From Thalassobellus citreus (GTDB taxonomy: Bacteria > Bacteroidota > Bacteroidia > Flavobacteriales > Flavobacteriaceae): 64,000 nt of DNA. The position numbers and the translations under genes are program-made. The notes under the pieces were generated by a model. It saw only the letters and a program-made list of their open reading frames with translations. It was not told the origin of the DNA and made no database searches. The stretch is from NCBI RefSeq assembly GCF_044385915.1, contig NZ_JBISCC010000125.1:310001-374000 (forward strand), in the 5' to 3' direction. Positions 45,001 to 54,500 of this stretch are shown piece by piece (the stretch's first letter is position 1; every line of letters starts with the position of its first letter).

Positions 45001-45248
45001 ACAAAAATTTTAGCCTCAACATTAGGAATTGGCTTTTCGGAAGCCATATAACCTGCATATGAAAAATCAGGAATTTGATTTCCTAAAGTATCTGAAACCA
45101 TTTCGATACTCCCGTTTTTATTTTTCTTTATATCAGGAAAAGTGGCTTGAGCGATACTGCTTAAAACAATGAAAAACAGAACGAAACATGACAAAATAAG
45201 TTTACCTTGTTTATATAAATTTCTCTTTTTTAAATTAATATCATTCAT
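42084..45248 (-). CDS. Giant beta-helix protein with C-terminal TIM-barrel-like region (DUF6298-like), unknown activity
   Basis: A 1054-residue secreted protein, signal peptide ending SSIAQA near residue 35. The first half (about 90-500) is a right-handed beta-helix like pectin lyases (LLDKGIFNINGTLYIKKSGVVLRGSG opens it; only part quoted: IKKSGVVLRGSG). The second half (about 600-1000) looks like a glycosidase-type barrel with FMAEQFYDVLNPTRKK, FMQFWIDEVEAWKK, LIDIRYWHY and AVLMAGGSMANIPHV, then a short beta domain. I recall such proteins as DUF6298 members. No catalytic residue is assigned. Its position next to the apiosidase suggests action on apiose- or galacturonate-rich chains. Confidence 0.55.
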   Translation of the reverse strand: MNDINLKKRNLYKQGKLILSCFVLFFIVLSSIAQATFPDIKKNKNGSIEMVSDTLGNQIPDFSYAGYMASEKPIPNVEAKIFVPNQTEDATQKIQTAIDYVGNLKPDKNGIRGVILLDKGIFNINGTLYIKKSGVVLRGSGNNENDTQLLGTGLKREALIRVLGVDDRKHLDTLDFKTTYSPLGARKIQLKNSSKLKVSDDVVIQKSLTNNWIDALNMSDFGGETGWIGWKTRDWDITWNRVVTNIEGDEITLNAPLTMTLDDGYGKAKAIRYTWKGRIEHVGIENLTMQSTFDGSNSKDELHRWLGISFENVKNAWVRQVNFKHFAGGAVSVLKSAQQITVEDCMATEPISEIAGYRRYTFYTEGQQTLFQRCYSEYGYHDFAVGGYGTTGPNAFVQCESFMPYSNNGAIGSWATGVLFDVVYVDGNALSFNNREQDGRGAGWTAANSLIWESSASKIDCYSPPTAHNWAFGVWGGIMAGNGHWKDVNNHIKPRSLFYAQLGNRLSTLPVKPYIKDLGSEQTSSPTIEQAEMLTKQAENKLLTLPEWIKQVSALNSIPVNVSKLKSIDDLKFKVFRESEKNTISKVETKNGKLTFNETLLTGKKANVMWWRGSLRDYDVKKSSPHITRFVPGKNGTGFTDNLKEVVAYNKAENIIAVDHNYGLWYERRMDDHERTRRIDADVWAPFYEQPFARSGQGIAWDQLSKYDLTKYNDWYWNRLQRFASLAESEGQLLIHQQYFQHNILEAGAHWSSSPWRSANNINNTGFPEPVPYAGDKRIFMAEQFYDVLNPTRKKIHQQFIRKSLNNFQNNSNVIQLTSAEYTGPLHFMQFWIDEVEAWKKETGKSAIIGLSATKDVQDAILNDAKRNKIVDLIDIRYWHYREDGSVYAPEGGKNLAPRQHARKIKVGKEAEAQVYRAVREYRDKYPEKSVLYSTNRASKFGWAVLMAGGSMANIPHVNIDGFYKSLSQMTVHANDTFNSDTWSLENKGESYLFYLKNTREITIDLSDYKGKYEVFWINPENGNIVSKTVFKCSEKQMLTSPTNNKTVVYIKRK

Positions 45249-45278
45249 CTTTAAGCACGACTACAATTTAATTTATAA

Positions 45279-46964
45279 TTATTGCAATAATCCCTTTGAT
45301 AATTTGGCTAAAGTATCGGTGTTATTCTCTGGATTTGACCAATCCACTTTTTTAGTGGGATCAATTCCATTAATATATTTCTCGATATTGGTATAACCAT
45401 CACCATTCATATCTTTATTAGCATCTGATGCATCATTTGGGTTTAACCCATATTTTTTCTCCCATTTATCAGATATTCCATCACCATCAGAATCTTTATA
45501 AGCTTTTCCTTTATAATCTGGATAACCACCTACTTGGCTAGGATGCGTTATAATACCTTGTTTATAAGAGTCAATAGGCAATCTTCTTTTTATAAACTCG
45601 CTTCCAATAGTATTTTCCTGTCCTTCTTCATATTCAATCTTGCCGGTTCTTACTTGTTTTATAATACGTTCATCAACAGCGTCTCTTTTAGGTAAGGTTG
45701 CACCAACATTGTTTAACACAAACTCATATGCTTCTTCTGCTTTCATAATAGGAAAAGCAGGCATGCTAAATGGTTTGTTTTGCTTTATATAAGCCAATTC
45801 TTTTTCGTCTACTTGTACACCACCATCCCAATTATTAGCAGTTACTTCAGGAGATCCAAACACATAATTCCCAGAAACATAAGCGCGTCCGTATGTTTTT
45901 GGTTTGTAATACCCTGTTTCTGGTTTTAATATTCTATAACGAATGGGTTTATCGGTAGGTGTGATTGGTCCTGGTTTAAAATAATTATTAATAATATTAA
46001 ACATAGAACTTTGATCGCCTCCATCAATGGTACGATGCCACCAATTAAACACGACGTTATTGACAAAATTAAAATCGCCACTCATACCGTTTGAACAATT
46101 TCTCCCTGTATTATCTGCCCATAAATTTCTCATAAAAGTACTATTATGACCGCCTATGGTACTACCAAAAGAGTGGTTATACGTGTCTAAAGCTTCGGAA
46201 GAAATACTATTTTGAATGGTAACATTAGAAGCTGGTAATTTTTGACGTTTCGATTTTTCATTAGCTTTATACATGTGTCTGTACATCGACATGTTTTCAT
46301 CTAATCCCCAACTTGTAGAACAATGATCTATAATAAGGTTTCCTATTAAATTACCCCCCAAAGCATCGTCTCTTCTCGTAACATCAGTTTCACCTCTACG
46401 AAAACGCATGTGTCTAATAATAACATCATGAGTATCTATACTTAAAGTTTCTCCAGCAATACAAACGCCATCACCTGGTGCTGTTTGTCCTGCAATAGTA
46501 ACATACGGCGCTCGCATATTAAGCGGTTTTTTAAGTCGAATAACCCCTGAAACATTAAATACAATGGTTCTTGCTCCTACTGCTTCAATAGCTTCTCTGA
46601 AAGTTCCTTTTCCGCTATCCTCTAAACTTGTTACTACAAATATTTTTCCACCTCTACCGCCTTGGGTAAATGCACCGCCTCCTTCTGCTCCTGGAAACGC
46701 AGGAATATCAGCCTTAGAAAGTTCTTTAGGATAAGAAGCCCATGGTGTATATGGTCTTCCTAATAAAGCTTCTTCTTTTATAATATGATAATTTTTTGTC
46801 CAGATTTCTTGTAACCTAGCTTCTTCTAACATTAAAAGCGAATCTGTTTTAGCTTGAAGTTCGTGTGGAATTTCAGGATACTGAGCAAATATAGGTTGTA
46901 CGAATCCAAAAAATAGCACAACTACCAATGCTTTTTTTATTAATTTGAATATTGAAATTTCCAT
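45279..46964 (-). CDS. PL1-type pectate lyase with calcium-binding C-terminal repeats (1)
   Basis: A 561-residue secreted lyase, signal ending QPIFAQ near residue 27. The beta-helix domain (about 85-420) begins with AFPGAEGGGAF and GGRGGKIFVVTSLEDSG. It includes VIRHMRFRRGE and DHCSTSWGLDENMS, the PL1 calcium/substrate region. The C-terminal stretch DSDGDGISDKWE and NKDMNGDGYTN (about 490-540) is a thrombospondin-type-3-like calcium module. It cleaves polygalacturonate by beta-elimination. It is closely related to the PL1 encoded two genes upstream, separated only by the DUF3826 gene, so the pair arose by tandem duplication. Confidence 0.9.
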   Translation of the reverse strand: MEISIFKLIKKALVVVLFFGFVQPIFAQYPEIPHELQAKTDSLLMLEEARLQEIWTKNYHIIKEEALLGRPYTPWASYPKELSKADIPAFPGAEGGGAFTQGGRGGKIFVVTSLEDSGKGTFREAIEAVGARTIVFNVSGVIRLKKPLNMRAPYVTIAGQTAPGDGVCIAGETLSIDTHDVIIRHMRFRRGETDVTRRDDALGGNLIGNLIIDHCSTSWGLDENMSMYRHMYKANEKSKRQKLPASNVTIQNSISSEALDTYNHSFGSTIGGHNSTFMRNLWADNTGRNCSNGMSGDFNFVNNVVFNWWHRTIDGGDQSSMFNIINNYFKPGPITPTDKPIRYRILKPETGYYKPKTYGRAYVSGNYVFGSPEVTANNWDGGVQVDEKELAYIKQNKPFSMPAFPIMKAEEAYEFVLNNVGATLPKRDAVDERIIKQVRTGKIEYEEGQENTIGSEFIKRRLPIDSYKQGIITHPSQVGGYPDYKGKAYKDSDGDGISDKWEKKYGLNPNDASDANKDMNGDGYTNIEKYINGIDPTKKVDWSNPENNTDTLAKLSKGLLQ

Positions 46965-46986
46965 ATTTAAGACTTTTAAGAAAATT

Positions 46987-47658
46987 TTATTTGTTGTCTT
47001 TTGACTTTTTACGTTCCTCGATACGCTTATACCAACCCTCTCGCTCTTTTTCTAAATCATAGCCTTGTGCTGATAAATAGTTATTGATTCTACCTTTATA
47101 TTTACCAAACCAAGCGTGCTTTTCTTTAGAAGAGCCACCATCAATAGCCTTTTCTCTAGCTTCTTTTAAATTACTATAAATATAATCTTTCTGCTCTTGA
47201 TTTAAACTTGGAATCATATCTAAAAAAGCAGCATAGGTTTTAGGCAAAACACCATAAGTCATCCCATCTTTTACAGCATCAATTTTATCGTTAGTTAATT
47301 CTTTCGATAATTGTTTTAAATATGATTTATGAAGCCTCGATATACTCTTTTCAGCCTTCTTTTTTAACTTCTCAACTTTAACTTTATGCTTTTTTTTAGA
47401 AGAAGTTGTTTTTTTTAACGCTTCTATTTTAGCATCTCTTGCTTCTTGAATCTTACTTATATTTCTGTATTGCTGACCAATAATATTAGTAACTGCTTGT
47501 TCTTTTTTAGTATCTGACAATTCTAATTTTGAAACAATTTTAGCAGCTCTTTCATTGGTTACTTTTACATATTCTGAATCTAAATGCTGTTGTGCACTTA
47601 AAGTACAAAATGTGACTACTAAGAATATTATATTTATGCTATATTTTTTCATGGACAT
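46987..47658 (-). CDS. DUF3826-like secreted helical protein
   Basis: A 223-residue secreted protein with signal peptide (INIIFLVVTFCTLSAQQ). The mature part is charged and helical, with a lysine-rich coiled-coil-like stretch (about 85-115) and a C-terminal GKYKGRINNYLSAQGYD near 190. It matches my recollection of DUF3826, a family found with pectate lyase genes in Bacteroidota. No catalytic motif is visible. It sits between two related PL1 genes with gaps of about 20 bp. A periplasmic or surface helper for pectin binding is possible but unsupported by motif. Confidence 0.7.
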   Translation of the reverse strand: MSMKKYSINIIFLVVTFCTLSAQQHLDSEYVKVTNERAAKIVSKLELSDTKKEQAVTNIIGQQYRNISKIQEARDAKIEALKKTTSSKKKHKVKVEKLKKKAEKSISRLHKSYLKQLSKELTNDKIDAVKDGMTYGVLPKTYAAFLDMIPSLNQEQKDYIYSNLKEAREKAIDGGSSKEKHAWFGKYKGRINNYLSAQGYDLEKEREGWYKRIEERKKSKDNK

Positions 47659-47675
47659 GACTAACTTTTAACAAT

Positions 47676-49379
47676 TTATTTTAATAAGGGCTTAACTAAA
47701 GTCTCTTTATTATTTTTTAAATCTGACCAATCTTTACATTTCTTTTTAGGATTTACACCGTTGATATACTCTTCGATATTTGTATAACCATCCTTATTTA
47801 AATCGCCTTTTGCATCTGAAGCATCATTAGGGTTTAAACTATACTTTTCCTCCCAAAAATCCGGCATACCATCTTTGTCTGTATCAACATAAGGCGTTCC
47901 TTTATACTCAGGATACCCACCTACTTGAGCTATATCTGTTATAATACCTTTCTTATAAGAATCGACTGGTAAACGTCTGTGTTTAAATTGATAAAAAGAA
48001 TCCATATCTAGTCCTTCAACATATTCTGGAATTCCTGTTTTAACCGTTCTTGCAATTCTAGTATCTACGGCATCTCTAATAGGTAATGTTGCCCCTGCGT
48101 TATTGATTACAAAATCGTAAGCATCATCTGCATCCATGATATTTCTAAACCAAGGCATAGGCATTGGCTTATCTGCTTTCATTTTTGGAAAATAGGTTTT
48201 AGCTTCTTCTAAACTCATTTCTATTCCTTTCTTGCTTTCCATTTGCACACCACCTTCCCAGTTGTTTTTAGAAACACGTTCATTGTTTTCAACAATATTT
48301 CCATCAATGTAAGCACGACCAAATTCTAAATAATCTAGTTTACTTCGTCCTGATTCTGGTTTTAAAATTCTATAACCTATTTGTTCATCTACCTTAGTTA
48401 AAGGCCCTGGTTTAAAATAATTATTAATGATGTTGTATTTAGCTGTATAATCGCCACCATCAATAGAACGGTGCACCCAATTAAACATAACATTATTAAC
48501 AAAATTAAAAATACCATTCCATCCTATAGAAGGATTTCTACCAGCATTATTTGCCCACATATTTCTTATAAAAGCACAGTTTTCACCTCCTAGCGTACTT
48601 CCAAAAGCATGGTTATAAGTATCTAAAGCCTCACCAAACAAACTGTTTTGAATGGTAATATTTACCGTTGGAAATTTTTTATCTTTATAAGTGGCTCCAG
48701 GACTGTACATATGTCTGTAAATAGACATGTTTTCATCTAAGCCCCAAGTTGCTGAAATATGATCTAACATAATATTCCCAACAGGGTTTCCTCCGATAGC
48801 ATCATCTCTACGACCAACAAAAGTTTCACCTCTACGAAAACGCATATGACGAATAATAACATCATGCGTATCTATCCAAACAGACTCTCCTGCAATACAA
48901 ACCCCATCACCAGGTGCCGTTTGACCTGCAATAGTAATATATGGCGCTCTAATAATTAACGGTGTTTTAAGTTTAATAATTCCAGCTACATTAAAAACAA
49001 TAATTCTTGCACCTCCTTTTTCACAGGCTTCTCTGAAACTTCCTGGACCATCATCCTCTAAACTTGTAACGGTATAAACATTACCGCCACGACCACCAAA
49101 AGTGTACATACCACCACCCTCTGCTCCAGGGAATGCTGGAATTCCTGCTTGTGGTAAATCGGTTGGTCTACCTGCCCAAGGAATATAGGGTTTACCTTCT
49201 CTGGCTTCTTTTTCTACTATTATTTTCGCTTTCTCCCAAGCTTCATCTGAATGCTTGTAAGCTTCTATTTTTATAGCTTCTTCTTGTGCTCTATCTTCAC
49301 TTGTTAACTTTGGATATTGCGCATAAACATTTGTAATTCCTAGACATAGGATTACTAAAATAAAATTAAACTTAGTCAT
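47676..49379 (-). CDS. PL1-type pectate lyase with calcium-binding C-terminal repeats (2)
   Basis: A 567-residue secreted lyase, signal ending TNVYAQ near residue 21. The PL1 helix (about 80-420) has GGRGGNVYTVTSLEDDGPGS, VIRHMRFRRGE and DHISATWGLDENMS. The C-terminal calcium module is DTDKDGMPDFWE and NKDGYTNIEE. It is a paralogue of the PL1 gene two positions downstream; the cysteine of DHCSTSW is isoleucine here (DHISATW), a visible divergence. It is the first gene after the SusD terminator, so it may have its own promoter in the 191-bp gap upstream, though none of the standard type was seen. Confidence 0.9.
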   Translation of the reverse strand: MTKFNFILVILCLGITNVYAQYPKLTSEDRAQEEAIKIEAYKHSDEAWEKAKIIVEKEAREGKPYIPWAGRPTDLPQAGIPAFPGAEGGGMYTFGGRGGNVYTVTSLEDDGPGSFREACEKGGARIIVFNVAGIIKLKTPLIIRAPYITIAGQTAPGDGVCIAGESVWIDTHDVIIRHMRFRRGETFVGRRDDAIGGNPVGNIMLDHISATWGLDENMSIYRHMYSPGATYKDKKFPTVNITIQNSLFGEALDTYNHAFGSTLGGENCAFIRNMWANNAGRNPSIGWNGIFNFVNNVMFNWVHRSIDGGDYTAKYNIINNYFKPGPLTKVDEQIGYRILKPESGRSKLDYLEFGRAYIDGNIVENNERVSKNNWEGGVQMESKKGIEMSLEEAKTYFPKMKADKPMPMPWFRNIMDADDAYDFVINNAGATLPIRDAVDTRIARTVKTGIPEYVEGLDMDSFYQFKHRRLPVDSYKKGIITDIAQVGGYPEYKGTPYVDTDKDGMPDFWEEKYSLNPNDASDAKGDLNKDGYTNIEEYINGVNPKKKCKDWSDLKNNKETLVKPLLK

Positions 49380-49512
49380 TTTTTGTATTAATTGTTTCGA
49401 TGTCGTGGTTTACATCTATTATAAATTTTATAAATTTATTTTAGTTGGTAGAAATAGTTATTTTATTAGTGTAAATAAACAACCTGAATCTGAAAACAAG
49501 TTGGAATTATTT

Positions 49513-49555
49513 AAAAAAAATACCTGTATTTAAAACAAATACAGGTATTTTTTTT
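49513..49555. terminator. Terminator after the second SusC/SusD operon
   Basis: Perfect 19-bp inverted repeat (49513-49531 and 49537-49555) around the 5-nt loop AAAAC, with the core ATACCTGTATTT. Eight A on one side and eight T on the other let it work in both directions. It lies 16 bp past the SusD stop. It may be leaky, giving high SusCD and lower lyase expression from one promoter. Confidence 0.88.
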
Positions 49556-49570
49556 AAATATCTCTAGGTA

Positions 49571-51571
49571 TTAATTTAAAGGATCAAATGAACCTCCCCA
49601 ACCTTGAGTTTGTTCTAAATATGGCGCTGTATCTAATAAGTCTTGATGGATTCCAAAGAAATAATATTCGTTATACCATTTAAATGCTATCCAGTCATTA
49701 TCTTCTACACCTTCATCTTTAACCATAACCTCAAAATGGTTATCGTATAAATAATCAACATATTCTTCATACGTAGTAACACCAGCAGGGTATGTTGTTG
49801 CATCCCTGTTAATTATAGGAGCACTACTACCTTTTAAAGGATCTGTCCCTCTACCATTTTCATATATAGTTGAGGCGTCAGATTTTACAAAAATATAATA
49901 ACCTTGCCTTCTTGAACCATCTATTGGTGTCTGGTTTAATTTTGTACAATATCCAAAATCATCATTATACAACAACCAACGTCTTAAATCGTGGAAACGC
50001 TTATTTTCATAAGCAAATTCTACTTTTCTTTCATTAATTACGGCAGCAAAATGTTGATCTCTTGAACTTACACTAGACAATCCAAACTGTCCATCTAGAT
50101 TCTTTATTCCAGCTCTTTCTCTAATATCTTCAATTAATCCTTTACCTTCTGCTAAGTTATTGATTCCAATAGCAGATTCAGCTAAGTTTAAAACAACCTC
50201 AGCAAAACGTATTTCCATATGATCATCACCATTATTTCTAAACGATTCTGTATTTGATGAATTATCGTTAGTGAATTTTTTCAAATATATGCTGGTATTA
50301 CTTATTGCATTAGGTAAATTAGTTGGTAATTTAGGTTTACCAGGTTCTGAGGTTAATGGATACCAATAATAAGCCCAAACTTTATGTTGTGGATTTTCTT
50401 TATATGGCCAAATAGATCCATTATAAGCAAAAGTATTGTAAAAACGAGGATCTCTATTTCTATAAAAATGGTTTAAATTTCCAGTTGGATCATAGGCTGT
50501 ACCATCTTCCATTGGGAAAGCATCCATAATGTTTTTTGTAGGAGATAAATCTCCAGCCCCATCCTGTTCAACAGGTCTTGATGCATATTCGGTATAATTA
50601 TTCTTCGTACCGCCCGTCTCAACAGATTCATATTTATTAAATCCAAAAGCAAAAACAGACTCCATACCATTATCAGTAAACCACATATTTTTCCAATCAG
50701 GATCTAGTCCTTTACCTGCAGCTAAACAAACATTATAAGCATTTAAATTAGCATCATAAGCACGTTGCCATCTTGACTCTTCATCATTTCTATTAAACAA
50801 CGGACTTGCCCAAGTTAGTAACACACGCCCTTTTAATGCAGCAGCTGCAGCAGCAGTAATTCTTCCCGCATCTACATCTCTATAAGGCCGAGCGTTCTCT
50901 AACAAAGTTTGAGCCATTTCTAAATCTGATACAATTTGATCTATCACTTCTCCTGAAGTACTTCTAGGAGTTTGATTACTTGGTGTATCTATAGTAGTGC
51001 CTTGAGCATCTAAAATAATAGGTACTCCACCGTATAGTCTTACTAATTCAAAATATTGCCATGCTCTCCAAAAATAAAGTTGTCCTTTAATTTGATTTTT
51101 AAAATCTTCTTCAAGTCCAGTATAATTATCAACATTATTTAGATACAAATTACTATACCTTATTCTATACCAAGCACTATTTGATGGGTTTGTAGATATT
51201 TTTCTACCTATTGATTTTAGACAATGGCTTTGTATAGGAGAAATTTGAGCCCATTCTTTATTAATATCTACTTCATCAGCAACTTCATCAGTAGCTTTTG
51301 CAAAAATAGTTGGATTACCCTTACCTTCAACATCAGCATTATCAACTCCTGCCATAGACCACATAGTCATATTTGATTCTCCTTTTGGTAATGATGCAGC
51401 ATAGAGATAATCTACGTAGGCAGTTGCCAAAATTTCATCTTGATAAACAAGAATATTAACCTTTGAATAATCTGTTTTTTCTTCAAGAAAATCTGTGCTG
51501 CAACTATTAAAAAACACTATAATTAAAAGTGCTAACAGGTTATTTATTTTTATATGTTTCATATTAAACAA
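49571..51571 (-). CDS. SusD/RagB-family outer-membrane glycan-binding lipoprotein 2
   Basis: A 666-residue lipoprotein, longer than most SusD proteins. Lipobox FNSC lies near residues 21-24, followed by STDFLEEKTDYS. Family helices RIRYSNLYLNNVDNY, FKNQIKGQLYFWRAWQYFELVRLYGG (only quoted in part here: GQLYFWRAWQYFELV) and the C-terminal NERKVEFAYENKRFHDLRRW are clear. The start is probably the methionine at residue 4. It pairs with the SusC encoded 20 bp upstream. The two SusC/SusD pairs in the window are not close paralogues by eye and probably take up different oligosaccharides, such as backbone and side-chain fragments. Confidence 0.92.
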   Translation of the reverse strand: MFNMKHIKINNLLALLIIVFFNSCSTDFLEEKTDYSKVNILVYQDEILATAYVDYLYAASLPKGESNMTMWSMAGVDNADVEGKGNPTIFAKATDEVADEVDINKEWAQISPIQSHCLKSIGRKISTNPSNSAWYRIRYSNLYLNNVDNYTGLEEDFKNQIKGQLYFWRAWQYFELVRLYGGVPIILDAQGTTIDTPSNQTPRSTSGEVIDQIVSDLEMAQTLLENARPYRDVDAGRITAAAAAALKGRVLLTWASPLFNRNDEESRWQRAYDANLNAYNVCLAAGKGLDPDWKNMWFTDNGMESVFAFGFNKYESVETGGTKNNYTEYASRPVEQDGAGDLSPTKNIMDAFPMEDGTAYDPTGNLNHFYRNRDPRFYNTFAYNGSIWPYKENPQHKVWAYYWYPLTSEPGKPKLPTNLPNAISNTSIYLKKFTNDNSSNTESFRNNGDDHMEIRFAEVVLNLAESAIGINNLAEGKGLIEDIRERAGIKNLDGQFGLSSVSSRDQHFAAVINERKVEFAYENKRFHDLRRWLLYNDDFGYCTKLNQTPIDGSRRQGYYIFVKSDASTIYENGRGTDPLKGSSAPIINRDATTYPAGVTTYEEYVDYLYDNHFEVMVKDEGVEDNDWIAFKWYNEYYFFGIHQDLLDTAPYLEQTQGWGGSFDPLN

Positions 51572-51591
51572 TTTAAATATTTTAAATATAA

Positions 51592-54500
51592 TTAAAACCC
51601 AATATTAAGTCCTAAAGAATAAGTTTTTAACCTAGGATAACTATCGTAAGACCCATAAGGAGACAAGCCATAATCTTTATAAGGATTAAACAAAACAAAT
51701 GGATTAATTGCAACTAAATTAAGCTTAAAACGACTAATCCCCATTTTACTAGTTATTTTTTTAGGTAAAGAATAACTTAAATTTATATTTCGCATAACTA
51801 AGCTAAAACTACTAACCTGCCAAAATTTTGAACTTACGGTATTAATTCCCCCTTCTGTTCCTTCATCTCCTCCATTAACATCTTTAGATAGATTTGGTAT
51901 AGTTCCGCTTGGGTTTAAAACAGGATCATACATATTTGCCCAAAAAGCAGGCCTGTTCTCTGAATTTGATATAATTTTATCTGAATCAAGACTAGACTTA
52001 GCACTACCAACTTCTCGATAACCTCCCCAACCAACATTTAAAACCGTGTTTAAACTAAATTGTTTATAGGCTAACCTAAAAGTAGAAGCAAAACCTTGAG
52101 GTCCTTTCGCTGGCTTTTTTAATTGTATTTGATCATATCTATCTACAATACCATCTTTAGGTGCAAAGGTTTTAGTTTCTGGATCCCAAGGCCCTCTTAT
52201 ATCTCTATAATACAACATACCTGGTCTTAATTCAGCAACCGTTTTACCAATAATTTGAGTAATACCAGTTTCGGCAATATAATTATCTATATCTGCTTGT
52301 GTTTTAAACATCCCAACATAATCATAGCCCCAAGTACCTATATCAGAAGACCCAGGTTGCTTGTCTTCCCATGGCAGCCAATTATCTGGATTAGTAAAAT
52401 TCCCTTTAATCTTATTATTGTCATACCAACCCATATTAAAATTAACTCCATAGCTAAAATCCTTACCAACAGTATCAGTCCAACCAATAGAAATTTCTTT
52501 TCCCCAAGTATCTACCTCGGCAAAATTAGTAGATGTAGAAGCACCTCCAACCGTAAAAGGTACACCATCTCTAAAATTAACCAATAGCTTTGTCCCTATA
52601 TTATAAAAGGATTCTATAGTTGTAGATAATCTGTTATTTAAAAATCTTGCCTCAATAGCAAAATTAGTCTTAAATTCTTTTCCCCATCTAATATCTGGGT
52701 TTGCTGGACCATTGGCTCGTAAACCAAGAAGCGGATCTCCATTACCACCAAAAACAGCACCCCCACTAGCTACAGCGTCAAAATTTTGTTGCCATTGCCA
52801 AGGTTTAGCATCATCTTTCCCTAACAGACCTATAGAACCTCTAAGTTTTAAAAAATCAATAGTATTTGAATTAAAGAAATCTTCCTTAGATATTATCCAC
52901 CCACCAGAAAGGGTATAAAAATTACCCCAGTAATTTTTTGGAGCAAACTTTGTAGATGCATCCGATCTAAATAAAAATTCTGCAAAATATTTGCCATCAT
53001 AATTATAGTTTAAACGACCAATATATCCTAAATCTCCTGCTGGTTTAAACCAATTATAAGTATTATCATCATAAACACCTTCAGGTAATTGCCATAACAT
53101 ACCTGTTGACCATTCTGGAACCTCTCCCAACTTAATAGTATTCACTTTGCTCCATTCAGTCTCTGATTTCTCAACAGCAAATAACGCTGATACAGTATGC
53201 AAACCAAAATCTCTATTATAAGCAGCCTGAAAGCGTGTTTGTTCTCGAGAGCTTTTAGTATTAGAAAGAAAAATCCTATTACCGTTAGATATCTCTCTTG
53301 ATTCTCTAATTACATTTGTACCTAAAGGACCTGAACCATTTTCATACAAAATATATGTTTGTTCTGGAGTAGCCACAAATTGAGGCTCACCTAGAGCATT
53401 AAAGTTATCTGTAAGATCTGAATCAGCACCAAAAAATTCATAAAGATTGTAAGCTCCTCCTATTTGACTTCCACTACTATTCGATTCTTGTCGCGCATAA
53501 TTAGCTTTCAATTTCAACCCTTTAATAAATGGTACATCATATTCTACATTAATATTAACAGACACATTATTATCTGAAGAATTATTTATGTTATTTAATC
53601 TTTGTATCTCCCCATAATGGTACCCAATGACATCATCATTACCACTTGATCCAATAAGCACTGTAGGCATACCATTAATATACATCGGCATAAATGGTGC
53701 TCTATTAATTAGCTGTCTGTAATCATTTTCCTCGTTTGAAGACCCAACACCACTAACGGTTTTACTTATATCGGTAAAATATCCAGACACTTGAAAATCG
53801 GCGTTAAATCCTTTAGCTAAACGAATATTAGACCCGGCTCTAAACGACCATTTATCATAATTCAAAGTACCTAAATTACCATCTTGAGTATAGTAAGATA
53901 TCCCTCCAAAGTACGTAGCATCATCAGTTCCTCCTGTTAAATTAATATTATGCCTTTGGTTCCCTGAAGTTGTCCAATAATCATCTAAAACATTAAAATT
54001 CAAAGTTTTAAAATGTTCTAATTCTTTTTCCGAAAAGAAATATTGATTATTATCTGGATTTGATGTATCATATGTTCTTCCTAATCCATTAGGACCATTC
54101 ATAATATTAAATGCTTTTCCATACTCGTAAGCATTTAGCATTTTAGTTCGATACGTTTCATCTGATATTGAAAAATTTCCTGAGTAAGAAAATTTAGCAG
54201 GCCCTTTTTTACCACGCTTGGTTGTAACTAAAACCACACCTTGCGCACCTCTTGAACCATAAATAGCTGCGGAAGCATCTTTTAAGAAAGAAATACTTTC
54301 AACTTCTGATGCATCTAAATTATTAAACATCGTAGGATCACTTCTACCATTATCAGGATTTATCTGAACAACTCCGTCAATTACGTATAATGGATCTGTT
54401 GATGAACCATCTTTTGCTGTTACATCAGTTCCAGTTATAGGATTACGAATTACAATTTGTGCTGAACCTCCTGGTCTAGACTCACCACCTGAAATACTAA

